A stretch of DNA of 31,071 nt from an uncultured Collinsella sp. (GTDB taxonomy: Bacteria; Actinomycetota; Coriobacteriia; Coriobacteriales; Coriobacteriaceae). Made by a program: the position numbers and the translations under genes. Each line of letters opens with the position of its first letter. Position 1 is the stretch's first letter. Location: positions 1-31,071 of the forward strand of contig UQSC01000011.1 of the NCBI GenBank assembly GCA_900543615.1, in the 5' to 3' direction. The notes below the pieces were generated by a model that saw only the letters and a program-made list of their open reading frames with translations, was not told the DNA's origin and did not search any database. Below are positions 17,100-24,185 of the stretch, in pieces.

Positions 17100-18388
17100 T
17101 GGCTCGATTTCCCCTCGTTCCCACAGCGCCTGAGCCTGAACGTGCCGTTCTTGTCGGAGTTGAGTGGCGCGATAACGTCTGGCCGCTCGACCGTTCGCTT
17201 GACGAGCTTGAGCGCCTGGCCCATACGGCTGGCGCACAGTGCGTGGCACGTTTGTCACAGCGTCTGGTTAAGCCGTATCCAAAATCGTTTATTGGCTCCG
17301 GTAAGGTTGAGGAGCTTTGCGGGCTCGTGCATCGTATGGATGCCGATGTTGTTATCTTCGACGACGATTTAACGCCCTCGCAGCAGTCGTATCTTGAGAA
17401 AGCCGTGGGCGAACCGGTTAAGATCATCGATCGCACGGCGTTGATTCTCGATATCTTTGGCCTGCACGCTCAGACCCGTGAGGGCCGCCTGCAGGTGCAG
17501 CTAGCCCAATTGCAGTATCTGTTGCCCCGCTTGCGCGGTATGTGGAGCCATCTTGCCAAGGAGCAGACACGCGGTGGCATTGGCTCGCGCTTTGGCCAGG
17601 GCGAAAGCCAGCTCGAGGTTGACCGACGTTTGATTCGCAACAAGATTGCCGCGCTTCGTCGTGAGCTTAAGCAGGTCGAACAGCGCCGCGATGTCCAGTC
17701 AAAGAGTCGTATCGAGTCGCCGGCGTTTCGCGTTGCCCTAGCCGGTTATACCAATGCCGGTAAGTCGACGTTGCTCAATCGCCTGACCGGGTCCACGGTG
17801 CTTTCTCAGGACAAATTGTTCGCCACGCTCGATCCGACGACGCGCTCGTATCGCTTGCCCGGTGGTCGTGGTATGACCATTACCGATACCGTTGGCTTTA
17901 TTCAAAAGCTACCGCATGGTCTCGTTGATGCCTTTAAGTCCACGCTGTCTGAGGTCCTTGGTGCCGACCTGATCCTTAAAGTTGTGGATGCCTCTGACGA
18001 GGACTACGAGCGCCAGCTCGAGGCAGTCGATCGCGTTCTTGACGAGATCGGTGCCGGCGAGCGTTTGACGCTTACGGTGTTCAATAAAATCGACCTACTT
18101 GATAGCGTCGATCGATTGAGTTTCCATCGTCGCTATCCCGAGGCCGTGCTGTTCTCGGCCCAGACGGGCGAGGGACTCGACGATCTCGTTGACCGTATTG
18201 CGCGTGAGGCAGCTGCCACCGATGTGTTGCTTTCTGCCGATATCCCGTATCGCGAGGGCGCCCTCATCACGCTGGTGCATGAGCAGGGAACCCTTCTGCA
18301 TGAGGAATATCTTGAGGACGGCGTTCGCATTGTGGCGAAGTTGCCGGCCCGAATCGCGCCGCGACTTGAGCGCTATCGTACGGAATAA
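17099..18388 (+). CDS. hflX: GTPase HflX
   Basis: HflX is a ribosome-associated GTPase that splits stalled or hibernating 70S ribosomes, notably under heat stress. The N-terminal HflX domain includes the glycine-rich linker GGIGSRFGQGESQLE near 159. The G domain has a P-loop GYTNAGKS at 216-223, DTVGF as G3 and NKID as G4. At 429 aa it is full length. It starts on the last base of the miaA stop. Its 3' end overlaps the convergent DUF1624 gene by 16 nt, with no strong terminator between them. Confidence 0.96.
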   Translation: MARFPLVPTAPEPERAVLVGVEWRDNVWPLDRSLDELERLAHTAGAQCVARLSQRLVKPYPKSFIGSGKVEELCGLVHRMDADVVIFDDDLTPSQQSYLEKAVGEPVKIIDRTALILDIFGLHAQTREGRLQVQLAQLQYLLPRLRGMWSHLAKEQTRGGIGSRFGQGESQLEVDRRLIRNKIAALRRELKQVEQRRDVQSKSRIESPAFRVALAGYTNAGKSTLLNRLTGSTVLSQDKLFATLDPTTRSYRLPGGRGMTITDTVGFIQKLPHGLVDAFKSTLSEVLGADLILKVVDASDEDYERQLEAVDRVLDEIGAGERLTLTVFNKIDLLDSVDRLSFHRRYPEAVLFSAQTGEGLDDLVDRIAREAAATDVLLSADIPYREGALITLVHEQGTLLHEEYLEDGVRIVAKLPARIAPRLERYRTE

Positions 18389-19077
18389 ACGAGTTCTAGT
18401 ACGCCTAGAATGACTGGCTGATGGAGCAGGTAGAACGGTAAGGCATGCCGACCGAGGACTGCGAGTGCCGGGATGGGATTGGCGTATGCCCACGCTGGCG
18501 TTTCGAGGCTTGACGCTCGTGCTGTCTGGGCAGCAAAAAAGCCGGTAAGGTACATAAAGACAAACGGAATGAGCGGATAGTAGTCTCCCGAAACAAAACC
18601 CGGACCCGGGAATCCTAGCCATGCCAGGTAGGGGAGTGGGTAGACCGCCTTTGGAATGCCCCAGGTTAGGGCAAAAAGAACAAGGCACGCTGCGATGCCC
18701 CACGAGCTCGGTATTTTTTGGAGTAACGGACGGGTGAGTGCAACCACCGCGGTGCACGCCGCCATGCAATAAATGATGCCAAAGTTTACCGAATCGTCGA
18801 CTGATACCAGTGTTGTTGCAATCCATACGATTAAGGCTGCGGCTGCGTATTTGAGGGTGCGCTTAACGTTATTACGCGAGAGCGTGCACATCCAACCGGC
18901 GATAAACAAAAATACCCAGCTGATACTAGCGCGCCAGATATCCTGGAATACCGTTTCGGTAAACCATGGCATTTCCCATCCATATAGGTAGGCCAAATCG
19001 TAGCAGGCGTGAAAACCTGCCATCGACAGCATCGTAAACCCGCGGACGGTATCAAATACGGTGATGCGTTTTTGCAT
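18373..19077 (-). CDS. DUF1624-type acyltransferase-like membrane protein
   Basis: The protein (234 aa) is nearly all hydrophobic helices, about seven membrane segments. It resembles the DUF1624/HGSNAT-like group: the opening ITVFDTVRGFTMLSMAGFH and the closing LGRHALPFYLLHQPVI are characteristic. This group is predicted to move acyl groups across the membrane onto glycans; no substrate can be assigned here. Its start overlaps the lexA stop (TAATG), so it is made from the lexA transcript and may be SOS-induced. The 3' end runs 16 nt into hflX on the opposite strand. Confidence 0.85.
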   Translation of the reverse strand: MQKRITVFDTVRGFTMLSMAGFHACYDLAYLYGWEMPWFTETVFQDIWRASISWVFLFIAGWMCTLSRNNVKRTLKYAAAALIVWIATTLVSVDDSVNFGIIYCMAACTAVVALTRPLLQKIPSSWGIAACLVLFALTWGIPKAVYPLPYLAWLGFPGPGFVSGDYYPLIPFVFMYLTGFFAAQTARASSLETPAWAYANPIPALAVLGRHALPFYLLHQPVILGVLELVYSVR

Positions 19078-19721
19078 TACGAGAACCGGCGCATTAAGCC
19101 GACAACCTTACCCAAAATAACGGGATTCGTCGCATAGATGGGCTCCATGGTGTCGTTCTCGGGCTGCAAGCGCACGCGCCCCTGCTCCTTGTAGAACGTC
19201 TTGACGGTCGCCGAGCCATCGATCATGGCCACGACGATTTCGCCGTTCATGGCGCTCTTTTGCTCACGGACGATGATGTAGTCACCGTTGTAGATGCCGA
19301 CATTGATCATTGAGCTGCCGTGCACTTCAAGGATAAAGGAGCCCTGGTCCGTGGCGATTTCGGTCGGGATGGTAAAGGTGTCCTCGATATTTTGCTCGGC
19401 CAGAATGGGAATCCCAGCCGCGACTCGACCGACGAGCGGCAGCGAGACCGTTCCGCGGGGCGCTGTGGGTTCATCGGATTTGGAAATCGAAACAGAGGAT
19501 CCGTCCTCATCAAAGAGCTCTAGGGCGCGAGGCTTGGTGGCATCGCGCTTGAGCAGCCCTCGAGCCTCCAGGGCAGAGAGATGAGCATGCACCGTGCTGG
19601 GGGAGGAGAGGCCTACGGCCGATGCCATCTCGCGCACACTGGGCGGATAGCCCTTCTCCTGCTGATATTCCTTGATGAAGTCGTAAATCTGCTGCTGACG
19701 CTTGGTAATTTTGCGAGCCAT
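19077..19721 (-). CDS. lexA: SOS repressor LexA
   Basis: LexA represses DNA-damage genes until RecA filaments stimulate its self-cleavage. The N-terminal winged HTH is about 1-68 (MARKITKRQQQIYDFI). The cleavage site A102-G103 (VAAGIP) and the catalytic S137 (GSSM, usually GDSM) and K174 (SATVK, usually EATVK) are present in a 214-aa protein. The frame opens further back to 19826, but the upstream part would cover the SOS boxes; the ATG at 19721 follows an AGAGGA site. Three GAAC/GTTC dyads upstream indicate autoregulation. The downstream DUF1624 gene overlaps its stop. Confidence 0.96.
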   Translation of the reverse strand: MARKITKRQQQIYDFIKEYQQEKGYPPSVREMASAVGLSSPSTVHAHLSALEARGLLKRDATKPRALELFDEDGSSVSISKSDEPTAPRGTVSLPLVGRVAAGIPILAEQNIEDTFTIPTEIATDQGSFILEVHGSSMINVGIYNGDYIIVREQKSAMNGEIVVAMIDGSATVKTFYKEQGRVRLQPENDTMEPIYATNPVILGKVVGLMRRFS

Positions 19722-19744
19722 CAGGGGATCCTCTCTGCCAATGT

Positions 19745-19758
19745 CAAACAAATGTTCG
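19745..19758. promoter_or_regulatory. Degenerate SOS box between lexA and its promoter
   Basis: CAAACAAATGTTCG differs from CGAAC-N4-GTTCG by one base in the left arm. It lies in the lexA leader, 24 bp before the lexA start. It is weaker than the two other boxes in this gap. Confidence 0.45.
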
Positions 19759-19766
19759 ATTTTTGC

Positions 19767-19796
19767 TTGACAGGAACAACTGTTCGAAGATAATAA
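19767..19796 (+). promoter_or_regulatory. SOS-controlled promoter of the LysM gene
   Basis: TTGACA (19767-19772) is followed by GATAAT (19789-19794, 16-bp spacing) or TAATAA (19791-19796, 18 bp). The spacer holds an SOS box, GGAACAACTGTTCG (19773-19786), with a perfect GAAC-N4-GTTC core. The arrangement mirrors the recA promoter and points toward the LysM gene. Confidence 0.8.
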
Positions 19797-19800
19797 TAAC

Positions 19801-19814
19801 CGAACATTCGTTCT
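19801..19814. promoter_or_regulatory. SOS box in the lexA/LysM divergent region
   Basis: CGAACATTCGTTCT contains a perfect GAAC-N4-GTTC core. It lies at the predicted transcription start of the LysM gene and just upstream of a TATTAT -10-like sequence on the minus strand (19798-19793), so one LexA dimer here could repress both directions. The minus-strand -35 is poor. Confidence 0.8.
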
Positions 19815-19881
19815 CGCGCTAGACATTTTTGTCCGCGCGGCTTGATAAAACTGTTCTCAGCAAAACACGCGAGAGGAGAAC

Positions 19882-20334
19882 ATGATGAACGCAACGGATA
19901 TGGTCCAGGGAAACCTCGCCCTTAAGCTCGAGACGCCTGCGGAACCCACTTTTACGGTTGTTCAGGGTGGCCGCTCCGGCTTTCAGCCTTTGACCGTAAA
20001 GCCTGCTCGCAATCAGCAGGCTGTAGTCGCGCCGGGCCGCGTTGCCCTCAAGGTTCCGACGATTGTCGCCGTTGCCGTTGCGCTTACGCTCTTCTTTGTC
20101 CTCGCTACGTCGGTCTTTAGCGCTCGTCACGCCGCGTATGCCGAGTCCGTTTCCAACGTTACCTACGAGACCGTTCGCGTTCAGCCTGGTGATTCTCTTT
20201 GGTCGCTTGCCGAGGAATATCCAATCGAAGGCCTTTCCACGCAAGAGACTTCCGACATGATCCGTAACGTCAATCATCTGGAGCATGGTTCGCTCGCCTC
20301 CGGTGCGCATCTTAAGATTCCTGCTCGTTCGTAA
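19882..20334 (+). CDS. LysM-domain membrane protein, likely SOS-induced division inhibitor
   Basis: The 150-aa protein has a cytoplasmic N-terminus (1-57), one transmembrane helix (about 58-81) and an extracytoplasmic LysM domain (about 95-147, with VRVQPGDSLWSLA). This architecture and the divergent position next to lexA match YneA of Bacillus and the functionally similar actinobacterial SOS division inhibitors. The role, delaying septation during DNA damage, is inferred from that and from the SOS box in the promoter. Two ATGs are adjacent (19882, 19885); the second has better spacing from the GAGGAG site (19873-19878). The N-terminal tail is longer than in YneA. Confidence 0.88.
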   Translation: MMNATDMVQGNLALKLETPAEPTFTVVQGGRSGFQPLTVKPARNQQAVVAPGRVALKVPTIVAVAVALTLFFVLATSVFSARHAAYAESVSNVTYETVRVQPGDSLWSLAEEYPIEGLSTQETSDMIRNVNHLEHGSLASGAHLKIPARS

Positions 20335-20347
20335 TCATTATCGCGCT

Positions 20348-20391
20348 GCGCATGGTACCCTTGTTATCGTTTAAGAGGAGGTACCATGCGC
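20348..20391 (+). promoter_or_regulatory. Hairpin enclosing the nrdR ribosome site and start codon
   Basis: A perfect 12-bp inverted repeat pairs GCGCATGGTACC (20348-20359) with GGTACCATGCGC (20380-20391). The right arm contains the nrdR ATG (20386), and the 20-nt loop carries most of the AAGAGGAGG ribosome site. Folding would hide the start codon, a layout suited to translational control. As DNA it could also be a protein-binding dyad. Confidence 0.6.
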
Positions 20392-20829
20392 TGTCCCAAA
20401 TGCGGCAAGGCACATACCCGCGTCGTTGATTCCCGTATGCAGGAGTCAAATAACACCATTAAGCGCCGTCGCGAATGTTGCTCGTGTAACTACCGCTTTA
20501 CAACGTTCGAGCGATGCGAAGACCCAATTGAGGTCATTAAGTCGGACGGAACCGAGCAGCGGTTCGATCGCAATAAGCTGCTCGTCGGCTTGATGCGCGC
20601 CACCATCAAGCGTGATATCGACACTAAGAAGCTCAATGAGATTATCGATGACATCGAGGTCGAGCTGCGCTCTCGCACGCTGACGGCCGTCACGTCCCAT
20701 GAGTTGGGTGACATGGTGCTCAAGCGCTTGGCCAAGATCGACAAGGTGGCCTACATCCGTTTTGCCTCGGTCTACCGCGATTTCAAAGACGTCGATGAGT
20801 TTCTGCAAGAGCTCGACAAGCTAAGGTGA
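20386..20829 (+). CDS. nrdR: Transcriptional regulator NrdR
   Basis: NrdR represses ribonucleotide reductase genes in response to ATP/dATP. The zinc ribbon uses C3, C6, C31 and C34 (MRCPKCG and CCSC), followed by an ATP-cone domain (about 49-139). At 147 aa it is a standard length. The ATG at 20386 has a strong AAGAGGAGG site but sits in a 12-bp dyad. dut starts 4 nt after its stop, so two genes that control deoxynucleotide pools are adjacent. The lexA-LysM-nrdR order is common in Actinobacteria. Confidence 0.97.
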   Translation: MRCPKCGKAHTRVVDSRMQESNNTIKRRRECCSCNYRFTTFERCEDPIEVIKSDGTEQRFDRNKLLVGLMRATIKRDIDTKKLNEIIDDIEVELRSRTLTAVTSHELGDMVLKRLAKIDKVAYIRFASVYRDFKDVDEFLQELDKLR

Positions 20830-20833
20830 TTCC

Positions 20834-21277
20834 ATGTCCAACATTACCCTCAACATAAAGCGTCTCGATCCCACCGTCGAGCTTCCCAAATACGCCCATC
20901 CCACCGATGCCGGTTTGGATCTGCGCTCCAACGAGGACTGCGTCCTGAGGCCCTTCGAACGTCGTCTGGTCTCTACTGGGCTGGCCATCGCCCTGCCCGA
21001 CGGTTACGCCGGCTTCGTCCAGCCCCGCAGCGGCTTGGCCATCAAGCAGGGCCTGTCTATAGTCAATACGCCGGGCCTCATCGACGCCCACTACCGAGGA
21101 GAACTCAAGGTTATCCTCATCAACCTGGATCCCTCCAACAACATTCAAATCAACAAAGGCGACCGCATAGCCCAACTCGTCATCCAAGAAGTCCCCATGG
21201 TCAACCTCGTAGAAGTAGAAGAACTAGACGAAACCGACCGAGGCAACGGAGGCTTCGGCTCCAGCGGCGTCGCCTAG
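20834..21277 (+). CDS. dut: dUTP diphosphatase
   Basis: Dut hydrolyses dUTP to dUMP, keeping uracil out of DNA and feeding dTMP synthesis. All five trimeric-dUTPase motifs are present: DAGLDLRS (25-32), PRSGLA (64-69), GLIDAHYRGE (81-90) with the catalytic D84, GDRIAQLVI, and the C-terminal RGNGGFGSSG that closes over the active site. At 147 aa it is complete. The ATG at 20834 has an AAGGTGA site inside the end of nrdR. The gene is followed 16 nt later by the first of two unusual hairpin elements. Confidence 0.97.
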   Translation: MSNITLNIKRLDPTVELPKYAHPTDAGLDLRSNEDCVLRPFERRLVSTGLAIALPDGYAGFVQPRSGLAIKQGLSIVNTPGLIDAHYRGELKVILINLDPSNNIQINKGDRIAQLVIQEVPMVNLVEVEELDETDRGNGGFGSSGVA

Positions 21278-21293
21278 GGGCGCTCGTATCCCT

Positions 21294-21396
21294 CCCGCCC
21301 GGGGCTTACCTATATCATTCCATGCTCAAACATTCTCGCGTCGCTTCGCTCGCTGCGAAACTGCGCGTGGAACGATATAGGTAAGCCCCGGGCGGG
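21294..21396 (+). repeat. Long hairpin element A in the dut 3' UTR
   Basis: Arms of 29 bp (21294-21322 and 21368-21396) pair with a single mismatch around a 45-nt loop (21323-21367). The loop begins TGCTCAAACATTCTCGC (21323-21339) and ends CTGCGAAACTGCGCG (21353-21367). Both loop ends recur exactly in element B, in reverse orientation. The stem starts 16 nt after the dut stop, and the loop reads in the direction of dut transcription. It may terminate or stabilise the transcript. Confidence 0.85.
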
Positions 21397-21429
21397 TGGT
21401 TACTCGCTTGAAACAATATTTACTTTTCT

Positions 21430-21490
21430 AGTAAGTCGATGCGATAAAGGGACGCCTCCTTTGTCGCATCGACTTACTGTATTTATATTA
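21430..21490. terminator. Central terminator between dut and the glycosyltransferase
   Basis: A 21-bp stem (21430-21450 with 21458-21478, one G-U pair in RNA) encloses a 7-nt loop and is followed by ATTTATATT on the plus strand. Lying midway between two convergent genes, it can serve mainly dut and possibly both. Confidence 0.75.
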
Positions 21491-21554
21491 TCTGGTTCCC
21501 CTTTGCAGATTCTACTGGTGGGGAATCTGGTATAGCCGCTAGTACGTTAACGCA

Positions 21555-21658
21555 GCTTACCTGTTGGAGGCCCCTATATATCGTCCCACGCGCAGTTTCG
21601 CAGCGCAGCGAGAATGTTTGAGCATGGGATGATATATAGGGGCCTCCCACAGGTAAGC
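21555..21658 (-). repeat. Long hairpin element B in the glycosyltransferase 3' UTR
   Basis: Arms of 34 nt (21555-21588 and 21625-21658) pair with two non-Watson-Crick positions around a 36-nt loop (21589-21624). Read on the minus strand, the loop has the same 17-nt start and 15-nt end as element A, with 4 nt instead of 13 nt between. The stem sequences mostly differ from element A. It begins 13 nt after the glycosyltransferase stop, so both genes carry the element in the same sense relative to their own transcripts. Confidence 0.85.
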
Positions 21659-21671
21659 GGACAGACCAATG

Positions 21672-22973
21672 CTAGCGGATGTGCGCTGGCTTATCGCCCC
21701 AGTAGAAGCGGCAGAAGGCTCGTTTGCGCTTTTGGGGTTTGCCTACGAGTTCCATGGTGGCGACGGCGATGTCTTCGGCTGCGTGGGGGCGGCGTAGTAC
21801 TTCGCCGTTGATGAGCAGTGCCTTGAGTGATTCGGGATGGTCGTGCAGGTGGCGTAGGGTTACGATGAGCTCTCGTGCCGTGGTGACGTGCATGCTGGCG
21901 CCCATGCCGGTAAGCATGGTGGTGTTGGCCTTTTCCTGGCCATAGGACTTGCCCAGCAGGATCATCGGCAGATGTGCGCATAGGCACTCGGTGACCGTGA
22001 GCCCGCCCGATTTGAGGATTGCCAGGTCGCAGCCGTGCATGAGGGCCGCCATGTCGTCGACATAGTCCAACACCGTGACGTTCTCGAGCTTCATGGCGTC
22101 GAAGAGCGTCTTCAGCCGGGTGGCATACTCTACGTCTTTGCCGGGCAAAAAGACAAAGTGCATGTCTTCGAAGCCGCGCAGGAAGGGGAGTGTGTGGTCC
22201 ATCGCCGCGCGAAAGCGGACGTAAGGCTGAGGCAAGCTGGCACCGGCCATTACCAGCACGACGGTCTTGTCGATGGGGAGGTTGAACTTGGCTAGCTCTT
22301 CCTCGCGATCGTAATCCGTGTCGAATCCGGCGCGAATAGGAATGCCGGTAATGCGAATCTTTGCCTCGGGCACCTTGCGCGGACGCAGCGTTTCGGCCAT
22401 AAATTCGTTGGCAACACAGAAGAGGTCGGTGTCCTTGTGGGGCCACCAGCCCTCGACTTCGTAGTCGGTCGGGACGCAGATGACCGGATAATCGATACCC
22501 GTGATTACGCGCGCGCCCACGGCAACATTGGCTGCCGTGATGTGTGTTGCGACCACGGCTATGGGCCTGCGGCTACGAATATAGTCGTTGAAGGCGGGGA
22601 ACATAATTCGCGACCATGCCGTGCCGCCACCCCAGAGAAGATGTCCCGTAAGCGTGTATCGCCAGGTCAGGTCATAAATTGGGCGCGTGGCTCCCGTAAA
22701 AGAAGCCGCGGTCTTATTGCCGTCGAATTTAATACGTCCAAAATCAAGGATATCGAGTACTTCAATCTCAACATCCTCGGGGATGCCATTGGTGCCGCGG
22801 ATGAGGTCGAATGCTTGCGCAATCGCATTTGCGGCGGCTTTGTGGCCCGAGCCGACCGAGGCGTGCACGATGGTCACGAGAGGCTTTTGCTGAGCCAAGA
22901 GCGTGGTTTGCTTCGATTGGGGAGTGCTGTGCGTGAGCAGGGGAGCGTCGTCGCTCGTCTGCGTCTGATCCAT
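21672..22973 (-). CDS. MGDG-synthase/UgtP-type glycosyltransferase
   Basis: This is a GT28 family glycosyltransferase of the MurG/diacylglycerol glucosyltransferase type. The N-terminal MGDG-synthase domain has HASVGSGHKAAA at 37-48. The C-terminal half has the nucleotide-sugar-binding features ILKSGGLTVTE and a following PMILLGKSYGQE segment. It probably transfers a sugar from UDP-sugar to a lipid acceptor such as diacylglycerol for membrane glycolipids or lipoteichoic acid anchors; the acceptor is not certain. The start at 22973 is preferred over an in-frame ATG at 23012, because AAGGGGAG lies just before it. Length is 433 aa. It is divergent from thioredoxin reductase. Confidence 0.88.
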   Translation of the reverse strand: MDQTQTSDDAPLLTHSTPQSKQTTLLAQQKPLVTIVHASVGSGHKAAANAIAQAFDLIRGTNGIPEDVEIEVLDILDFGRIKFDGNKTAASFTGATRPIYDLTWRYTLTGHLLWGGGTAWSRIMFPAFNDYIRSRRPIAVVATHITAANVAVGARVITGIDYPVICVPTDYEVEGWWPHKDTDLFCVANEFMAETLRPRKVPEAKIRITGIPIRAGFDTDYDREEELAKFNLPIDKTVVLVMAGASLPQPYVRFRAAMDHTLPFLRGFEDMHFVFLPGKDVEYATRLKTLFDAMKLENVTVLDYVDDMAALMHGCDLAILKSGGLTVTECLCAHLPMILLGKSYGQEKANTTMLTGMGASMHVTTARELIVTLRHLHDHPESLKALLINGEVLRRPHAAEDIAVATMELVGKPQKRKRAFCRFYWGDKPAHIR

Positions 22974-23091
22974 CGATAACTCCCCTTCGACGTTGTAACA
23001 CGGATTTATCATTGTAGTGCATGAGTGTCACGTTCACGTAAATTTGGGTATGAGCGCAAAGAACGACAACGTTTCGATGAGAGGACTCTTC

Positions 23092-24030
23092 ATGACTACC
23101 GATCAGACAATCGATGTTGCGATTATCGGCGGCGGCCCTGCGGGCTATGCTGCCGCCATTTATGCGGCGCGCGCCAACCTGACGACGACTGTCTTTGAGC
23201 AGGGCATGTCTGGCGGACAGATCGCCACATCCAACGAGATTGAGAATTATCCTGGCATTCCGCTGCTGAGCGGTGTTGAACTTGGTGAGCGATTCCAACA
23301 GCATGCTGAAGGCCTGGGGGCTCAGGTTGAATGGAGTATGGTGACAGGTGTCGATTACGATTCCGCTGCGGTTCAATTTACCATCCATCATGATATGGGC
23401 GACACAGCGGCCAAGAGCGTCATTGCGTGCATGGGCGCCACGCCACGTACTGCGGGTTTTGTCGGCGAGGACACGTATCGCGGTCGTGGCGTTTCGTATT
23501 GCGCGACGTGTGACGGTATGTTCTTCCGTGGCAAGCAGGTCTTTGTTATCGGAGGCGGCAATGCTGCCTGTGAGGAAGCCCTGTTCTTGTCAGAAATCGC
23601 CAGCAGCGTGACCATCGTCTTGCGTCGCGATCAGTTCCGTGCACCTGATGGTGTTGTTCAGAAAGTACTCGAAAAGGACAATATTACAGTTAGGTACCAA
23701 ACTAGTATTGTTGAACTTTCTGGTGAAGCGATGCCAACGACGATCGCCTTTAAGGACAATGCATCCGGGGAAATTCATTCCGAGTCATTTGAGCCTGGCT
23801 CGTTTGGCATTTTTGTCTTTGCCGGCACGCAACCCCATACCGAGCTTGTTGAGCATCTCGTCGATTTGGCGCCTGATGGCGGCATTCTAACTGATGAATC
23901 TATGGCGACCCGCACGCCAGGTCTATTTGCCGCTGGCGATATCCGTTCCAAGCGTTTACGCCAGGTTGTGACCGCCGTTTCTGATGGAGCCATAGCGGCA
24001 ACCAGCGCATACGCGTTTCTCCGCGAATAA
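23092..24030 (+). CDS. trxB: Thioredoxin reductase (NADPH, FAD)
   Basis: TrxB reduces thioredoxin with NADPH. The FAD motif GGGPAG is at 13-18, the redox-active pair is CATC at C137-C140, a second nucleotide-binding GGGNAA follows at about 155, and the C-terminal FAD-contact segment GLFAAGDIR is present. At 312 aa it is a standard low-molecular-weight enzyme. The ATG at 23092 has an AGAGGA site with 6-nt spacing; an in-frame ATG at 23017 is rejected. A strong terminator follows. No thioredoxin gene is adjacent, so it is possible that the partner is another disulfide protein. Confidence 0.93.
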   Translation: MTTDQTIDVAIIGGGPAGYAAAIYAARANLTTTVFEQGMSGGQIATSNEIENYPGIPLLSGVELGERFQQHAEGLGAQVEWSMVTGVDYDSAAVQFTIHHDMGDTAAKSVIACMGATPRTAGFVGEDTYRGRGVSYCATCDGMFFRGKQVFVIGGGNAACEEALFLSEIASSVTIVLRRDQFRAPDGVVQKVLEKDNITVRYQTSIVELSGEAMPTTIAFKDNASGEIHSESFEPGSFGIFVFAGTQPHTELVEHLVDLAPDGGILTDESMATRTPGLFAAGDIRSKRLRQVVTAVSDGAIAATSAYAFLRE

Positions 24031-24074
24031 GTACGATAATATATATTATGTAAGGTTGCTATCTTCAAAACAAG

Positions 24075-24119
24075 GTGGTTGGACGGTGCATCAATGTGCT
24101 GTCCAACCACTTTTACTTT
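24075..24119 (+). terminator. Terminator after trxB
   Basis: A perfect 10-bp stem (GTGGTTGGAC 24075-24084 with GTCCAACCAC 24101-24110) and 16-nt loop are followed by TTTTACTTT. Confidence 0.88.
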
Positions 24120-24122
24120 CCT

Positions 24123-24150
24123 GCTATATAGTATGCAAAACTAGATAACC
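24123..24150 (+). promoter_or_regulatory. 28-bp shared element upstream of the DUF1836 gene
   Basis: This sequence matches the one at 25796-25823 (minus strand) upstream of the DegV gene at 25 of 28 positions, in the same orientation relative to the gene downstream. It is an imperfect dyad with the core CAAAACTAGATA. A -10-like TACAAT (24156-24161) begins 5 bp after it, so the element covers the -35 region. Likely an operator, possibly for the DUF1836 protein itself. Confidence 0.6.
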
Positions 24151-24185
24151 TAGAATACAATATAGCTAATGAACGGAGGATCCTT

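Noticed and set aside
18394..18410. Terminator for hflX (TTCTAG/CTAGAA hairpin)
   Set aside because: The stem is only 6 bp, AT-rich and without a T-tract, and lies inside the convergent coding sequence.
21294..21658. CRISPR-like repeat array
   Set aside because: Only two copies in opposite orientation, each a self-complementary hairpin, without regular spacers or cas genes.
21614..21811. Small plus-strand frame after dut (65 aa)
   Set aside because: It runs through hairpin element B and into the 3' end of the glycosyltransferase gene on the other strand; no ribosome site.
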